From Fischerella sp. PCC 9605 (lineage in GTDB: Bacteria; Cyanobacteriota; Cyanobacteriia; Cyanobacteriales; Nostocaceae): a DNA stretch of 64,000 nt. The position numbers and the translations under genes are program-made. Below are positions 44,455 through 53,021 of the stretch, piece by piece. Below the pieces are notes generated by a model. That model had not been told where the DNA came from, ran no database searches, and saw only the letters and a list, made by a program, of their open reading frames with translations. Positions within the stretch are counted from its first letter, which is position 1. Each line of letters opens with the position of its first letter. The stretch spans positions 901,308 through 965,307 of the forward strand of contig NZ_KI912149.1 in assembly GCF_000517105.1 (NCBI RefSeq), given 5' to 3'.

Positions 44455-44492
44455 AAATCCCTGCACTCAGCAAAGATTGCAGGGATTTCTAT
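44455..44492 (+). terminator. Terminator after tRNA-fMet
   Basis: AAATCCCTGCA (44455-44465) pairs with TGCAGGGATTT (44478-44488) over 11 bp, followed by CTATTTAATT. Confidence 0.75.
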
Positions 44493-44582
44493 TTAATTAG
44501 ATTGATAAGTCCTCAGGCTCACGCCTGGGGCTTATACGACAATACGCTTGGTGATAAGATAATTTACCCATCTATAAAAATT

Positions 44583-44613
44583 TGTAGAGACGTTGCAATG
44601 CAACGTCTCTACA
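44583..44613. repeat. TGTAGAGACG-family palindrome, 31 bases
   Basis: TGTAGAGACGTTGCA and its reverse complement TGCAACGTCTCTACA flank one central A. It is a member of the family at 872, 6094 and 8795 but with a different centre. A second palindrome, AAAGCCTGCCTACGCAGGCTTT, lies at about 44669-44690. Confidence 0.8.
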
Positions 44614-44725
44614 CCTAGAGAACTAGCACAGACAACCCTTAACTGAACGGTATTGGCTTATACGAACAAAGCCTGCCTACGCAGGCTTTGCCTGTATAGT
44701 GTGTTTTAGAGAACTCGTATCAGCT

Positions 44726-45502
44726 TTAACCTGCTTGTAATACCTTTTTACGTTGCCGCAAACCAAAGATACCAGCTACTGCCAAAACACCTAAACCTAC
44801 GGTGGTTCCTGCTTCCGGTACTGCTTTTGAAGTACTCACTCCTGATAAACTGACACCATCACCACTTGCCTGGAACTTAGGAGTATAACCACTACCCAAC
44901 TGCACCACAAAAGACTGCACGTTGGTCAGTGTCAACCTTTGGATACTGTTATTTGCATTTTTTGCATATGGTTGCAACATCTTATCGGTAACTTGCTGCC
45001 CATTGATTTCTAAGATGCCAGTGCCTATATCTTCAATGTCAAATAAATCTAGCGTGATTTCTTCATATTTTTTATCGAATTCAAACAGGAAGCGACCAAC
45101 TTCTAATTGACCTTGTTCAGGCAAAGCACCATCTTCTTTGAGCGCTACAGGGCGCAACCAAAATTGATTAAGTGCTGTGTTAGTACCTGCATCTTGTGTC
45201 CCAAATTTAATGTTCAAACTTTGTCCTTGGTAAGTGTTATTAGTGCTTCTGTTATCGACAAACAAATGACTTAGCCCATATTTTGGTGTTTTATCATCAA
45301 AGTCAAATTCTAAACTTGTGACTTTGTAACCCAATGAAGTTGTATCGATACATTTACTTGGATCAAGACATCCGAGATTTGTCTTGATTTCACCTTCGGT
45401 CGTAGGAATAATAGAAGCAGCATGAGCAGCAGGCATACCAGCAGCTAAACCTAAGCCCAAAACTGTTCCTGTAATTGTTGCTAAAAATTTCAGTTGACGC
45501 AT
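44726..45502 (-). CDS. PEP-CTERM sorting-domain protein, LEVG type (copy 1)
   Basis: A 258-residue secreted protein. The start ATG at 45502 (MRQLKFLATITG) gives a clean signal peptide ending AHAAS. The body is beta-rich with QLEVGRFLFEFDKKYEEIT, the LEVG block, and SFVVQLGSGYTPKF. It ends with a PEP-CTERM-like sorting tag: VPEAGTTVGLGVLAVAG (Ala in place of Pro), a hydrophobic helix, and basic RQRKK. Exosortase/EpsH would process such a tag for surface display, but no exosortase is in the window. It is about 40 percent like its neighbour at 46081. Its tag begins at about residue 224. Confidence 0.85.
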   Translation of the reverse strand: MRQLKFLATITGTVLGLGLAAGMPAAHAASIIPTTEGEIKTNLGCLDPSKCIDTTSLGYKVTSLEFDFDDKTPKYGLSHLFVDNRSTNNTYQGQSLNIKFGTQDAGTNTALNQFWLRPVALKEDGALPEQGQLEVGRFLFEFDKKYEEITLDLFDIEDIGTGILEINGQQVTDKMLQPYAKNANNSIQRLTLTNVQSFVVQLGSGYTPKFQASGDGVSLSGVSTSKAVPEAGTTVGLGVLAVAGIFGLRQRKKVLQAG

Positions 45503-46080
45503 AATTCCCCTTCTGCAAACTTTGATTGCTGAAATAGCCAAAAAAAAGACTTCTATCGTTGATGCATCTCTAAGCTAATAGATAGTTTTCTGAATTTGGT
45601 AGTCTAAAACAGCATAATTTATGCAATCTTTATTTACATAGAAAAAAATAATTTTTATCCGCGAAAACCCGATATTTATACGTGTTTATAACGATTACCT
45701 CAAACTAATTATTGAAGTTTGAATTCAGCAAAATCTGATTGCGATCAGATATGGAATACCACATATTTTTAAGTAAAGTTCGTGGTATTTACGTATATGC
45801 ACTACTTATTTAAATATTTCACATAAAAAAATTGAGTAGAGTGGAGTTTCTAACTGCTGGAATTAGTAACTCTGTCTACTCAATTAAATTGAAGAGAAGG
45901 GGATTTATACTGAATAATGGATGTAGAAGATCTGAGTTTTTATATCATTACATCATTGATACATTTAAAGGTCAGTGATTCACCGTTTTAATTCTAGTGG
46001 ATTCAGAAGTTCGTAGTAATGACTTTAGTCCTTAAATATTCAATATCTAAAGTGCTTACCACGAACCTGTGAGCTTATTG
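45503..46080. other. Intergenic stretch between the two PEP-CTERM genes
   Basis: It holds the promoter of copy 1 and, at 45824-45883, the terminator of copy 2 listed separately. The rest is A/T-rich without genes. Confidence 0.4.
45824..45883 (-). terminator. Terminator of PEP-CTERM copy 2
   Basis: On the minus strand TTGAGTAGA (45883-45875) pairs with TCTACTCAA (45840-45832), with extra pairing inside, and is followed by a run of seven T (45831-45825). Confidence 0.75.
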
Positions 46081-46836
46081 TTAAGCTGCTGGTACACTTT
46101 TTTTACGTTGCCGTAAACCAAACATACCTGCTACAGCTAAAGCCCCTAAGCCAAGGGTTGATGCTGGTTCAGGTACGCTGACTTGCAAATTTACACCATC
46201 GCCAGTCTTTTTGAACTTACTATTGGGGCCTGGTTTACCTAGTTGTACTACAAATGAACTTACATTGTTGAGTGTTAAGGATTGGATACCATTATTAGGC
46301 CCCGCAGATAGTAGCTGTGTAAACGGGTTTCCATTAACTGCTAAAATGCCGCTGAAATTAGCATCTTCTACATCTAGGAAATCTAGAGTTACTTCAGAAA
46401 CTGCTTGCTTAAATTGAAATAGGAATTTACCAACTTCTAACTGACCTCCTTCAGCTGGAGTACCATCAGCTAGGTAAGCTACAGGACGTAACCAATATTC
46501 ATTCAAAGGTGGATTTGTACCTGCATCCAGGGTTTTGAATTTAATTCCAAAACCCCAATCATTTGCAGTGTTTCTGTTATCTACAAACAAACGGCTAAGT
46601 CCATATTGTGGGTTCAAACCATCAAAATCATATGCCAAACTTGTCACTGTGTAATCCATTGAAGTCGTATCGAGACAAGTTACGCTACCACCCAAACAAG
46701 TAATATTTGTGAGTCCAACTTCCCCTTCCTGCTGGGGAACTAGAGAAATGGCATGTGCAGATGACATAGCAGAAGCAACACCTAATCCAACTGTAAATGC
46801 TACTAGTGTTTTTGCTAAAGTAGATAATTTATGCAT
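46081..46836 (-). CDS. PEP-CTERM sorting-domain protein, LEVG type (copy 2)
   Basis: A 251-residue secreted protein, paralogue of the preceding gene on the same strand. A signal peptide ends at SSAHAIS. Shared blocks are QEGEVGLTNITCLGG and CLDTTSMDYTVTSLAYDFDG, YGLSRLFVDNRNT, YWLRPVAYLADG, GGQLEVGKFLFQFKQAV, LNNVSSFVVQLGKPG, and the tag VPEPASTLGLGALAVAGMFG then RQRKK. The tag here is canonical PEP. It is probably exported and anchored through the exosortase route. Its own terminator (45824-45883) shows that the pair is not one operon. Confidence 0.88.
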   Translation of the reverse strand: MHKLSTLAKTLVAFTVGLGVASAMSSAHAISLVPQQEGEVGLTNITCLGGSVTCLDTTSMDYTVTSLAYDFDGLNPQYGLSRLFVDNRNTANDWGFGIKFKTLDAGTNPPLNEYWLRPVAYLADGTPAEGGQLEVGKFLFQFKQAVSEVTLDFLDVEDANFSGILAVNGNPFTQLLSAGPNNGIQSLTLNNVSSFVVQLGKPGPNSKFKKTGDGVNLQVSVPEPASTLGLGALAVAGMFGLRQRKKSVPAA

Positions 46837-47221
46837 GACTTCCTTGAGATAAACTACGGATTTTTTCGGGTATTAGATGCAAACTTTGATGTTTGTTTTG
46901 TTTTTCAACATATCCGTATGTTATTTCCGTATCCGAGTTTTTGTCATCCCAAAACTAGAACATTTACTGCTTCTTGATGTTGCTGATAAGTTTAGGAAAA
47001 ACACTTATAGGTATGCGTAATAAATAATACATTTTATAGCTAAAAAGTAACTAAAAAGGTAAAAGTAAAGAGATTATTTATGATATTGCTTGCTTAAATT
47101 AAAAATTTGTGTGGATTTATTTATGAAAAATATACATTTAAACAAAGATTTTTAATGAAGATGTATTTTCTCTACAACACACATTCTCGTTGACATTTAC
47201 ATTTCTCGCCTTTTTTGTCAC

Positions 47222-47258
47222 AAAAAAGCGGCTCACGAATTAAGCGATCGCGAACCGC
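47222..47258 (-). terminator. Terminator-like hairpin on the minus strand
   Basis: CGCGAACCGC (47249-47258) pairs with GCGGCTCACG (47228-47237), counting wobble pairs; on the minus strand TTTTTT follows. It could end the nblB transcript, 230 bases downstream of its stop. Confidence 0.6.
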
Positions 47259-47358
47259 CAGATTTTCGCTTTACCAAGTCAAGATATCCAAATAACCTCG
47301 ACTAATACTGGAACACCTCATACCAAGTTGCGTTCAGACATAGCAATAGTAATTCGTG

Positions 47359-47415
47359 CCCTCTCCCCTTCCCCTCTCCCAAATTGGGAGAGGGGTGCCG
47401 ACAGGCGGGGTGAGG
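47359..47415. repeat. Dispersed palindromic repeat, second copy of the 4793-4851 family
   Basis: CCCCTCTCCC and GGGAGAGGGG form the inner stem, and CCCTC and GAGGG the outer one; GTGCCGACAGGCGGGGTGAG closely matches the right half of the copy at 4793-4851. Confidence 0.75.
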
Positions 47416-47489
47416 GAAGTACTATCTTTGACTGCAACTTAGTATCAGTAGATTTCTCTAGTGCAAGCAATATCAATCCCGGAATATGC

Positions 47490-48155
47490 TTAGAGGTTGT
47501 TTAAAGATTTTTTTGCTTCGGTTGCAACGGCCTCTACTTCATCATTCACCAAAGTTTCTAGTATTGTTTTGGCTTCTGCACCTCCTAGGCGATTTAGAGC
47601 TTGCACAACTCTATAGCGGATTTGCCAATCTGGATTGGTGGCATAGGGAGTTAACAGCGGAATTGCTTGTGTATCTCCTAGATCTCCAAAAGAACTAATG
47701 GCAGCAGTTTTTACTAACTCATTGTCTGAGGAAAGTGCCTGTCTCAGTAAGTCAAAAGAACGCGGATCGCCCAACTCTCCCAAGGTAGCAATGATACTGA
47801 ATTGGACTATCCATTCGTTGCTTGTTTGGTAAAGGTTTTGTAAATCTTCAAAAGCTGCGCTTAGTTTCAAAGCACCCAAACAGTCTGCTGCTGCTGCTTG
47901 CACGTCTGGTTCCGGATCGTTAAGCAAGCGATCGCGCAATATACTCAACGATAAATCTAAATTTTGTCCGCCCAATGTATCCAACTGACTTACAGCTGAG
48001 TAGCGTACGCGGGAATTGCTGTCATTAATGGCATTTTGAATTAACTCAAAACCAATCGTTGGTTCCAGTTCGCGGATTTGATTCACTGCTCGTAAGCGAT
48101 CGCCTAAATCCTCGGAAATCAGCAATTGCTTCACAGATTCAGGATTAACACTCAT
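47490..48155 (-). CDS. nblB: HEAT-repeat phycobilisome degradation protein, NblB-like
   Basis: A 221-residue all-helical protein built of about six HEAT/PBS-lyase repeats (for example LRDRLLNDPEPDVQAAAADC, ATLGELGDPRSFDLLRQAL, SSFGDLGDTQAIPLLTPYA). Length and repeat layout match NblB, which assists dismantling of phycobilisomes in nutrient starvation; other bilin-lyase-like HEAT proteins (CpcE/F) are longer or shorter and differ in repeat pattern. The function is assigned by resemblance only; phycocyanin-binding residues cannot be checked here. It is cotranscribed at most with the CBS gene, which lies upstream on the same strand with a 110-base gap full of STRR. Confidence 0.72.
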   Translation of the reverse strand: MSVNPESVKQLLISEDLGDRLRAVNQIRELEPTIGFELIQNAINDSNSRVRYSAVSQLDTLGGQNLDLSLSILRDRLLNDPEPDVQAAAADCLGALKLSAAFEDLQNLYQTSNEWIVQFSIIATLGELGDPRSFDLLRQALSSDNELVKTAAISSFGDLGDTQAIPLLTPYATNPDWQIRYRVVQALNRLGGAEAKTILETLVNDEVEAVATEAKKSLNNL

Positions 48156-48179
48156 TTATTTATCTCACTTTTTAAAGGT

Positions 48180-48262
48180 ATTTTGTTGGTAGTTGGTGGT
48201 TGGTAGTTGGTTGGTAGTTATTCTAAACGCCAAACAACCAACAACAAACAACAACCAACCAA
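48180..48262. repeat. GTTGGTAG / CCAACAAC heptameric repeats
   Basis: TTGGTAGTTGGTGGTTGGTA-type units on the left and complementary CCAACAACAAACAACAACC units on the right can form a long imperfect hairpin between the CBS and NblB-like genes. Confidence 0.75.
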
Positions 48263-48265
48263 TTA

Positions 48266-48730
48266 TTAATCTTGACTTGCTGCCATTGCTCGAATAACAT
48301 CACCACGGGTGAGAATACCAATGACTTGACCCTCGCTGTCAAGTACTGGTAAGCGATGAACGTTGCGATCGTTCATGATTTTGGCGGCTTCTCTTAAGGG
48401 TTTGTCAGGAGAAATGGTAATGGGGTTTTTACTCATGACTTCCCCAACGGTTTGCCCGAGTGCTTTGTGCAGATCGCGTTCGTATGTAGCAGGATTTTTC
48501 AAATAGATCACGCTATCAAGAAACATGATATATGCCGGAGGCGTAACACCAGTTTCTTGCCACATCAAGTCAGTTTCTGAGATAATGCCTACCAACTTAC
48601 CGGCGTTATCTACAACAGGTAGCCCACTGATGCGTCTTTCTGCCAAAGTTTGGATAGCTTCCTTCAGAGGAGTTTCAGGTCGGACAACAATCGGGTCACG
48701 ACTCATTACGTCGGCAACGGTTTTTGGCAT
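48266..48730 (-). CDS. Protein with two CBS domains
   Basis: A 154-residue protein consisting of a Bateman module. The first CBS repeat spans VADVMSRDPIVVRPETPL to SGLPVVDNAGKLVGIISETDL and the second VGEVMSKNPITISPDKPL to VHRLPVLDSEGQVIGILTRGDV. CBS pairs bind adenosine nucleotides and regulate partner enzymes; stand-alone copies in cyanobacteria and chloroplasts (CBSX) affect thioredoxin redox state. No partner is fused or obvious here. The C-terminal end is short. Confidence 0.92.
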   Translation of the reverse strand: MPKTVADVMSRDPIVVRPETPLKEAIQTLAERRISGLPVVDNAGKLVGIISETDLMWQETGVTPPAYIMFLDSVIYLKNPATYERDLHKALGQTVGEVMSKNPITISPDKPLREAAKIMNDRNVHRLPVLDSEGQVIGILTRGDVIRAMAASQD

Positions 48731-49010
48731 TTGTTTTGCTGATACCTTTTATCAACCACTCTGGGATTATTGTAGAAAATTGCTGGTCTTCACCAGAATG
48801 GTTTAATACATCGTTACTCTTGTTCTTTGTCATTTGCGATCGCAAAAGCTAAATGACTTAGCGTCCAAACTCTGTTTAGTCAAACACTTGCAACCAATCT
48901 ACTTAATTCTTTAATTCTCTGGCTTGAATCACTGGTTGCAATCCCACATAAGTATACTCAGAGATATATAAGCTTTTTAATCCTGACCATCATAATACCA
49001 GGTGGGCATA

Positions 49011-49787
49011 ATGCAAGCTATCTCTATTGACAAGCCCAATCTTCCCCAACCTCCGACCTTTACCGAACCTGAAGAAGAACGCCTGCATCGCAAGCAGCGC
49101 CTAGCAGCAGCATTCCGCCTGTTTTCTCGCTTTGGGTTTGATGAAGGTATTGCAGGTCATATCACGGCCCGCGATCCAGAACACCTAGATTGCTTCTGGG
49201 TGAACCCCTTCGGAATGCACTTTGGTTTAATTCGGGTCAGCGACTTGATTTTAGTGAACCAGCACGGTGATGTCATAGAAGGCGATCGCCCAGTCAACCA
49301 AGCAGCTTTTGCCATTCATTCCCAAGTCCATGCAGCCCGTCCCGATGTGGTAGCAGCAGCTCACGCTCATTCACTCTATGGTAAAAGTTGGTCTAGTCTA
49401 GGTCGCCAGCTCGATCCCCTCACCCAAGACGCCTGTGCTTTCTATGAAGACCACAGCCTATTTGATGACTATACGGGGGTAGTTCTGGAACCAGAAGAGG
49501 GTAGACGCATTGCCCAAACTTTAGGCAACAATAAAGCAGTCATTCTCAAAAACCACGGCTTGCTCACCGTTGGTCACTCAGTTGATGAGGCAGCATGGTG
49601 GTTCATCACAATGGAACGCACCTGTCAAGCCCAGTTACTAGCAGAGGCAGCTGGTAAACCTCAGCTCATTAAACATGAAAATGCAAGTCTGGCAAACACT
49701 CAAGTAGGTTCCCATTATATGGGTTGGTTTAGTTTTCAACCTTTATACGAAATGATTGTGCGGCAAGAACCGGATTTGTTGGAGTAA
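49011..49787 (+). CDS. Class II aldolase/adducin-family protein
   Basis: A 258-residue zinc-dependent aldolase-type protein. RLAAAFRLFSRFGFDEGIAGHI starts the domain, and the metal-binding His residues lie in AAHAHSLYGKSWSS and NHGLLTVGHSVDEA. The active-site Glu position is filled by E in YEDHSLFDD/GRRIAQ-type context. The family includes fuculose-1-phosphate aldolase, ribulose-5-phosphate epimerase and decarboxylases. The cyanobacterial homologues are of unknown substrate. ATG 49011 is used; GTG 49002 is an alternative. It stands alone. Confidence 0.88.
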   Translation: MQAISIDKPNLPQPPTFTEPEEERLHRKQRLAAAFRLFSRFGFDEGIAGHITARDPEHLDCFWVNPFGMHFGLIRVSDLILVNQHGDVIEGDRPVNQAAFAIHSQVHAARPDVVAAAHAHSLYGKSWSSLGRQLDPLTQDACAFYEDHSLFDDYTGVVLEPEEGRRIAQTLGNNKAVILKNHGLLTVGHSVDEAAWWFITMERTCQAQLLAEAAGKPQLIKHENASLANTQVGSHYMGWFSFQPLYEMIVRQEPDLLE

Positions 49788-49820
49788 GCGTCGACTGTTT
49801 TTATTTGCGTTTGAGCACTG

Positions 49821-50801
49821 TTAGTGCTTCAAAAGCTCCGAATGCCAAGATTGCTGATGTTGCCAAGGTTTGGGTAGAGACTGAGTATCCAGCGCTGAGA
49901 GTGCTGATTCTGCTATGACACTGTGAACTAGTGTTGTGGGATGCACGCCGTCCCAGAATAAGTAATCGTTTGGGTTAGGACATACGCTAAAATTACCCTG
50001 TGCTATGTCATTCAAGGTGCCTACTAGACAAGCATTGGTGACATTGGTCAAACCAAACTCGCTAGGAGTAGCTTGCACACGATTAAATAGGGAATTAATA
50101 TCAATAGGGATGATATTAACACCAGGGATTGAGCTAAGCTTACCCAAAGCTGCTGCCAATAATTTGTTATGTTTTTGGCTTAAAGCAGTTAGTTGACTGG
50201 AATTTTCTTGACCTGATGTGAAAGGAATCTTGCCTAAATCTGGTAAGTTAGCCACCATGATATTTTTAGCACCAGCTATAGCAAGTAATGCTACTGAGGT
50301 TGATAAATTAGCGATTGGTTTGCTAACGTCGGTAACATTACCAAATATATAATCATTTCCACCTCCCCAGACGATATAAAGTGCCTCTGGGTCAGCCTGC
50401 TGATTGTTTTCTCTCAAAGATTGCATAAATAAGCCGACTTGCCCCAGTACTCCTGGTAATTGTGCTTCAGGAAATAAGGTATTACTCAAGCCAGAACTAG
50501 ATCCACCAAAGGCATAATTAATACCATCAGTAGGAGTATTATCTTGTAAATCAGTAACTAAAGTTGGCGTTAACCCTAGTTTGTCGCCAATATATTCCAC
50601 CCATACCTTTCCATTAGACAAACGCCCTTCAAAATAGGGTGGGCTAGTTGGTATTTGGGATTGTGTAGCGTTGTAGAGATTGCCAGCATCGGAAAGACTA
50701 TCGCCAAATACGTAAATTTTACTAATATTTGTAGCCCAAGATTTCAGTGGCGACATCAAAGATACAAGAAAAAATCCTACCGCGACAAGTTTTTTTTTCA
50801 T
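49821..50801 (-). CDS. Secreted GDSL/SGNH hydrolase (paralogue A)
   Basis: A 326-residue exported lipase/esterase. A signal peptide runs to about residue 23 (SPLKSWATN). The SGNH blocks are IYVFGDSLSDAGNLY (block I, nucleophile Ser), GINYAFGGSSSG (II), VWGGGNDYIFG (III, Asn) and DYLFWDGVHPTTLVH (V, Asp and His). The family acts on esters or lipids outside the membrane. The paralogue at 60491-61348 shares all blocks. Both are secreted and may hydrolyse acyl esters of surface polymers, but no substrate is shown. Confidence 0.9.
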   Translation of the reverse strand: MKKKLVAVGFFLVSLMSPLKSWATNISKIYVFGDSLSDAGNLYNATQSQIPTSPPYFEGRLSNGKVWVEYIGDKLGLTPTLVTDLQDNTPTDGINYAFGGSSSGLSNTLFPEAQLPGVLGQVGLFMQSLRENNQQADPEALYIVWGGGNDYIFGNVTDVSKPIANLSTSVALLAIAGAKNIMVANLPDLGKIPFTSGQENSSQLTALSQKHNKLLAAALGKLSSIPGVNIIPIDINSLFNRVQATPSEFGLTNVTNACLVGTLNDIAQGNFSVCPNPNDYLFWDGVHPTTLVHSVIAESALSALDTQSLPKPWQHQQSWHSELLKH

Positions 50802-51193
50802 GCAGAATATACCCCTGCTGTTTTGGTTGTTCTCAAGGAAAATTAGGTATTTTGCAGGCGGAGCAACTTAGATATTTTTGCTATTTCAAAACAAGCTTGG
50901 CGAAGATTTTTTACGCGATTAATCGCAAAACCACTGGTAAGTGTATCATGATAAAATCAAGTAAAATTTCAGTCAAAGTATATCTTTATCAATTTTTTAT
51001 AAAAAACCAATTAGTTACAAATAAACTGTAAAGCTTTAATATTAAAAATTTGTAGAGTGGGCAATGCCAACTCTAATGCAGTGAAAGGGACTGGGGATTG
51101 GGGATTGGGAATTGGGGAGAAAACCTATGCCCTTTGCCCGATACCCGATGCCCCCAGTAACCAGTAAGGTTTCATATTTAAAGGAAATTCGTA
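50802..51193. other. Intergenic stretch with GGGGATT / CCCGATACCC repeats
   Basis: At 51086-51165 units of GGGGATTGG are followed by complementary CCCGATACCCGATGCCCCC units, the same low-complexity family as at 11830-11975. The rest is A/T-rich without genes. Confidence 0.6.
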
Positions 51194-52642
51194 TTACTGC
51201 GATCGCGTTAACTTTAAGGCATCAGTTGCTGATATTCCCTCGCCTTGAGAACCGAAGTACCACAACACCGCAGCAGCTTCAGCCCGAGTCACTGGTTTTT
51301 TTGGCTGGAAAAGCGTTGTATAGCCAAACACCCGACGAATATTCGATTGTTCTCCATTCTGGAAATCTGCTAATACAGCTCGTAACGCTTTAGGGTCAAT
51401 TTTCCCTACATCTTGAAAGCCCCAGGTTTGTTTAACTGCATCTATGTTGGCAGCAGGCAAAGCTTGGCGGGTATCCAGAGGTACTTTCCACAGCAGCAAT
51501 TGCTCTCGTGTCACTGGCGCATCGGGACGAAACAAAACTTGTGTGGAATCACCAGACAAAGAACTGGGAATTAATCCTGCTTCAGCTAATCCCTGAATGG
51601 CTGAAAAATCGGGATCTGTTTTCGATACATCCTGGAAAGCTGGTTGAGAACTTTCCGATCCCAAGCGGATCTGCTTAGATGGACTGTTGGCATGCATAGC
51701 ATTATTGGCAGCCACTAGCCAACGAGCATATTCCCGCCGAGTAATATTTTTATTGGGTTCAAACTGGCTGGTTGTGGTACTAGGATTGCTCTTATTAGCA
51801 CTTGGTTCTACAGATAAAACACCCAATGCAGCCACATCTTGGATGTATTTCTGCAATTCTTGCGGTGCTTTATTCAAGTCGTTAAATTCCTGCGCTTCAG
51901 ATACGGCTGTAGCGTTATTGGTATTAGATGTCGGATTTGGCTGTGTAGAACTATTGGTATTAGACGTGTCGCTTGGCTGTGTTGTCTCCTGTTGTGGTTG
52001 CACAGGCCCAACAAACTGCGAATCGCCTGGTTGAGGAGCAGTATCGTTATTGTTAGTAATTTGGGTACTAGGTGTTGGGCTAGCTTGTGCTGTGGTTGTA
52101 GTGTTTGGTTGGTATTCAATTTGTAATTCGGTAGCCGTCTGTGGCTGATTGGGTGAGGCGTTGGTAACTGATTTAGGTTGAATAGAAACCTTCACCTGTA
52201 AATCATTGCGTTGCGCTTCAAAAGTGCCTGCTTGATCGTCTGTTGGCTGTTGAGAAATCTGCCAGTTATTTGCTTGAAACTGGCTGCGATAGAAACTAGC
52301 TATAAAATTACTGGGGTCAGAACTCAGCCAGCGAGTTGATACTCTGTTGTCTGAATGACTGGCAGGAGTAACTTCCTGTAGTTGAGCGTTGTTATATATT
52401 GGAATATCTTTAGGAAAATCAGCTGGCAACTGAACAGTCGGCTGGCTTGGTTCGTTTTGATTTTGGCGATCGCTATTAGGAGTCTGATTGGCACCAAAAA
52501 TCACCGGGTTGTCTTTTAGCCTAGAATCTGCTGCCAAAGACTGCTCAAGGTTTTTGCCAATATCACTATTGGCACAGGCTGTTAGGGAGGTGAGCAAAAC
52601 AGCCAAACTAATAAAGATAGCTGAACGTTGAAAGTACAGCAC
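51194..52642 (-). CDS. SLH-domain lipoprotein
   Basis: A 482-residue envelope lipoprotein. The signal ends LTACANSD with a lipidated Cys at about residue 23. A globular region (about 65-170; ADFPKDIPIYNNAQLQEV) is followed by a Thr/Asn/Gln/Pro-rich linker (TTTAQASPTPSTQITNN and further, about 180-250). The C-terminal half has three S-layer-homology units: NITRREYARWLVAANN, then FQDVSKTDPDFSAIQGLAEA with VTREQLLLW, then FQDVGKIDPKALRAVLADF with PVTRAEAAAVLWYFG. SLH motifs bind pyruvylated cell-wall polymers. It probably links the inner leaflet of the outer membrane and peptidoglycan; function unknown. Confidence 0.88.
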   Translation of the reverse strand: MLYFQRSAIFISLAVLLTSLTACANSDIGKNLEQSLAADSRLKDNPVIFGANQTPNSDRQNQNEPSQPTVQLPADFPKDIPIYNNAQLQEVTPASHSDNRVSTRWLSSDPSNFIASFYRSQFQANNWQISQQPTDDQAGTFEAQRNDLQVKVSIQPKSVTNASPNQPQTATELQIEYQPNTTTTAQASPTPSTQITNNNDTAPQPGDSQFVGPVQPQQETTQPSDTSNTNSSTQPNPTSNTNNATAVSEAQEFNDLNKAPQELQKYIQDVAALGVLSVEPSANKSNPSTTTSQFEPNKNITRREYARWLVAANNAMHANSPSKQIRLGSESSQPAFQDVSKTDPDFSAIQGLAEAGLIPSSLSGDSTQVLFRPDAPVTREQLLLWKVPLDTRQALPAANIDAVKQTWGFQDVGKIDPKALRAVLADFQNGEQSNIRRVFGYTTLFQPKKPVTRAEAAAVLWYFGSQGEGISATDALKLTRSQ

Positions 52643-52726
52643 GGTAAATCAAAAAAAATTGAGTGTCAATTCCTACGCTAGCGCAGACAGTCATCTAAAG
52701 GTGAAGTATGAAAATAAAATACGGGC

Positions 52727-52978
52727 TTAGCCTTTAGCCTCTAGTAACTCGATTTCTTGCAACGATTGCCAACCGGGATACCACTGGGAACGGTCTTGCA
52801 ATAATTTGGCGTTGATCCAAAAGCGCACATTGGGGTCGCAGGAAGCAACCATTTCGGCGTATACCCACTTACCTTGATTTTTACGGTTGACAACCTGGAA
52901 GTGTCGCCAGCCATCTACTTTTTGTTGTGCAGTCCACTTAGAACCAACGAGGTAAGGAAATTTTTGTTTTTTGGTCAT
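52727..52978 (-). CDS. Small Trp-rich TIGR02450-family protein
   Basis: An 83-residue protein whose sequence matches the TIGR02450 family: VGSKWTAQQKVDGWRHFQV, KGWVYAEMV-like GKWVYAEMVASCD, FWINAKLLQDRSQWYPGW. Five Trp residues lie at conserved spacing. The family occurs in cyanobacteria and proteobacteria, and the function is unknown. The gap to the SLH gene on the same strand is about 85 bases. Confidence 0.85.
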   Translation of the reverse strand: MTKKQKFPYLVGSKWTAQQKVDGWRHFQVVNRKNQGKWVYAEMVASCDPNVRFWINAKLLQDRSQWYPGWQSLQEIELLEAKG

Positions 52979-53021
52979 TGGTCATTCGTCATTGGATTTG
53001 TAGTTAAAGTCTTATCTGAAA

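Larger units (their letters stand above)
46837..47489. other. Intergenic stretch with terminator and palindromic repeat
   Basis: It has no gene. It includes the copy-2 promoter region, the hairpin at 47222-47258 and the palindromic repeat at 47359-47415, each listed separately. Confidence 0.4.
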
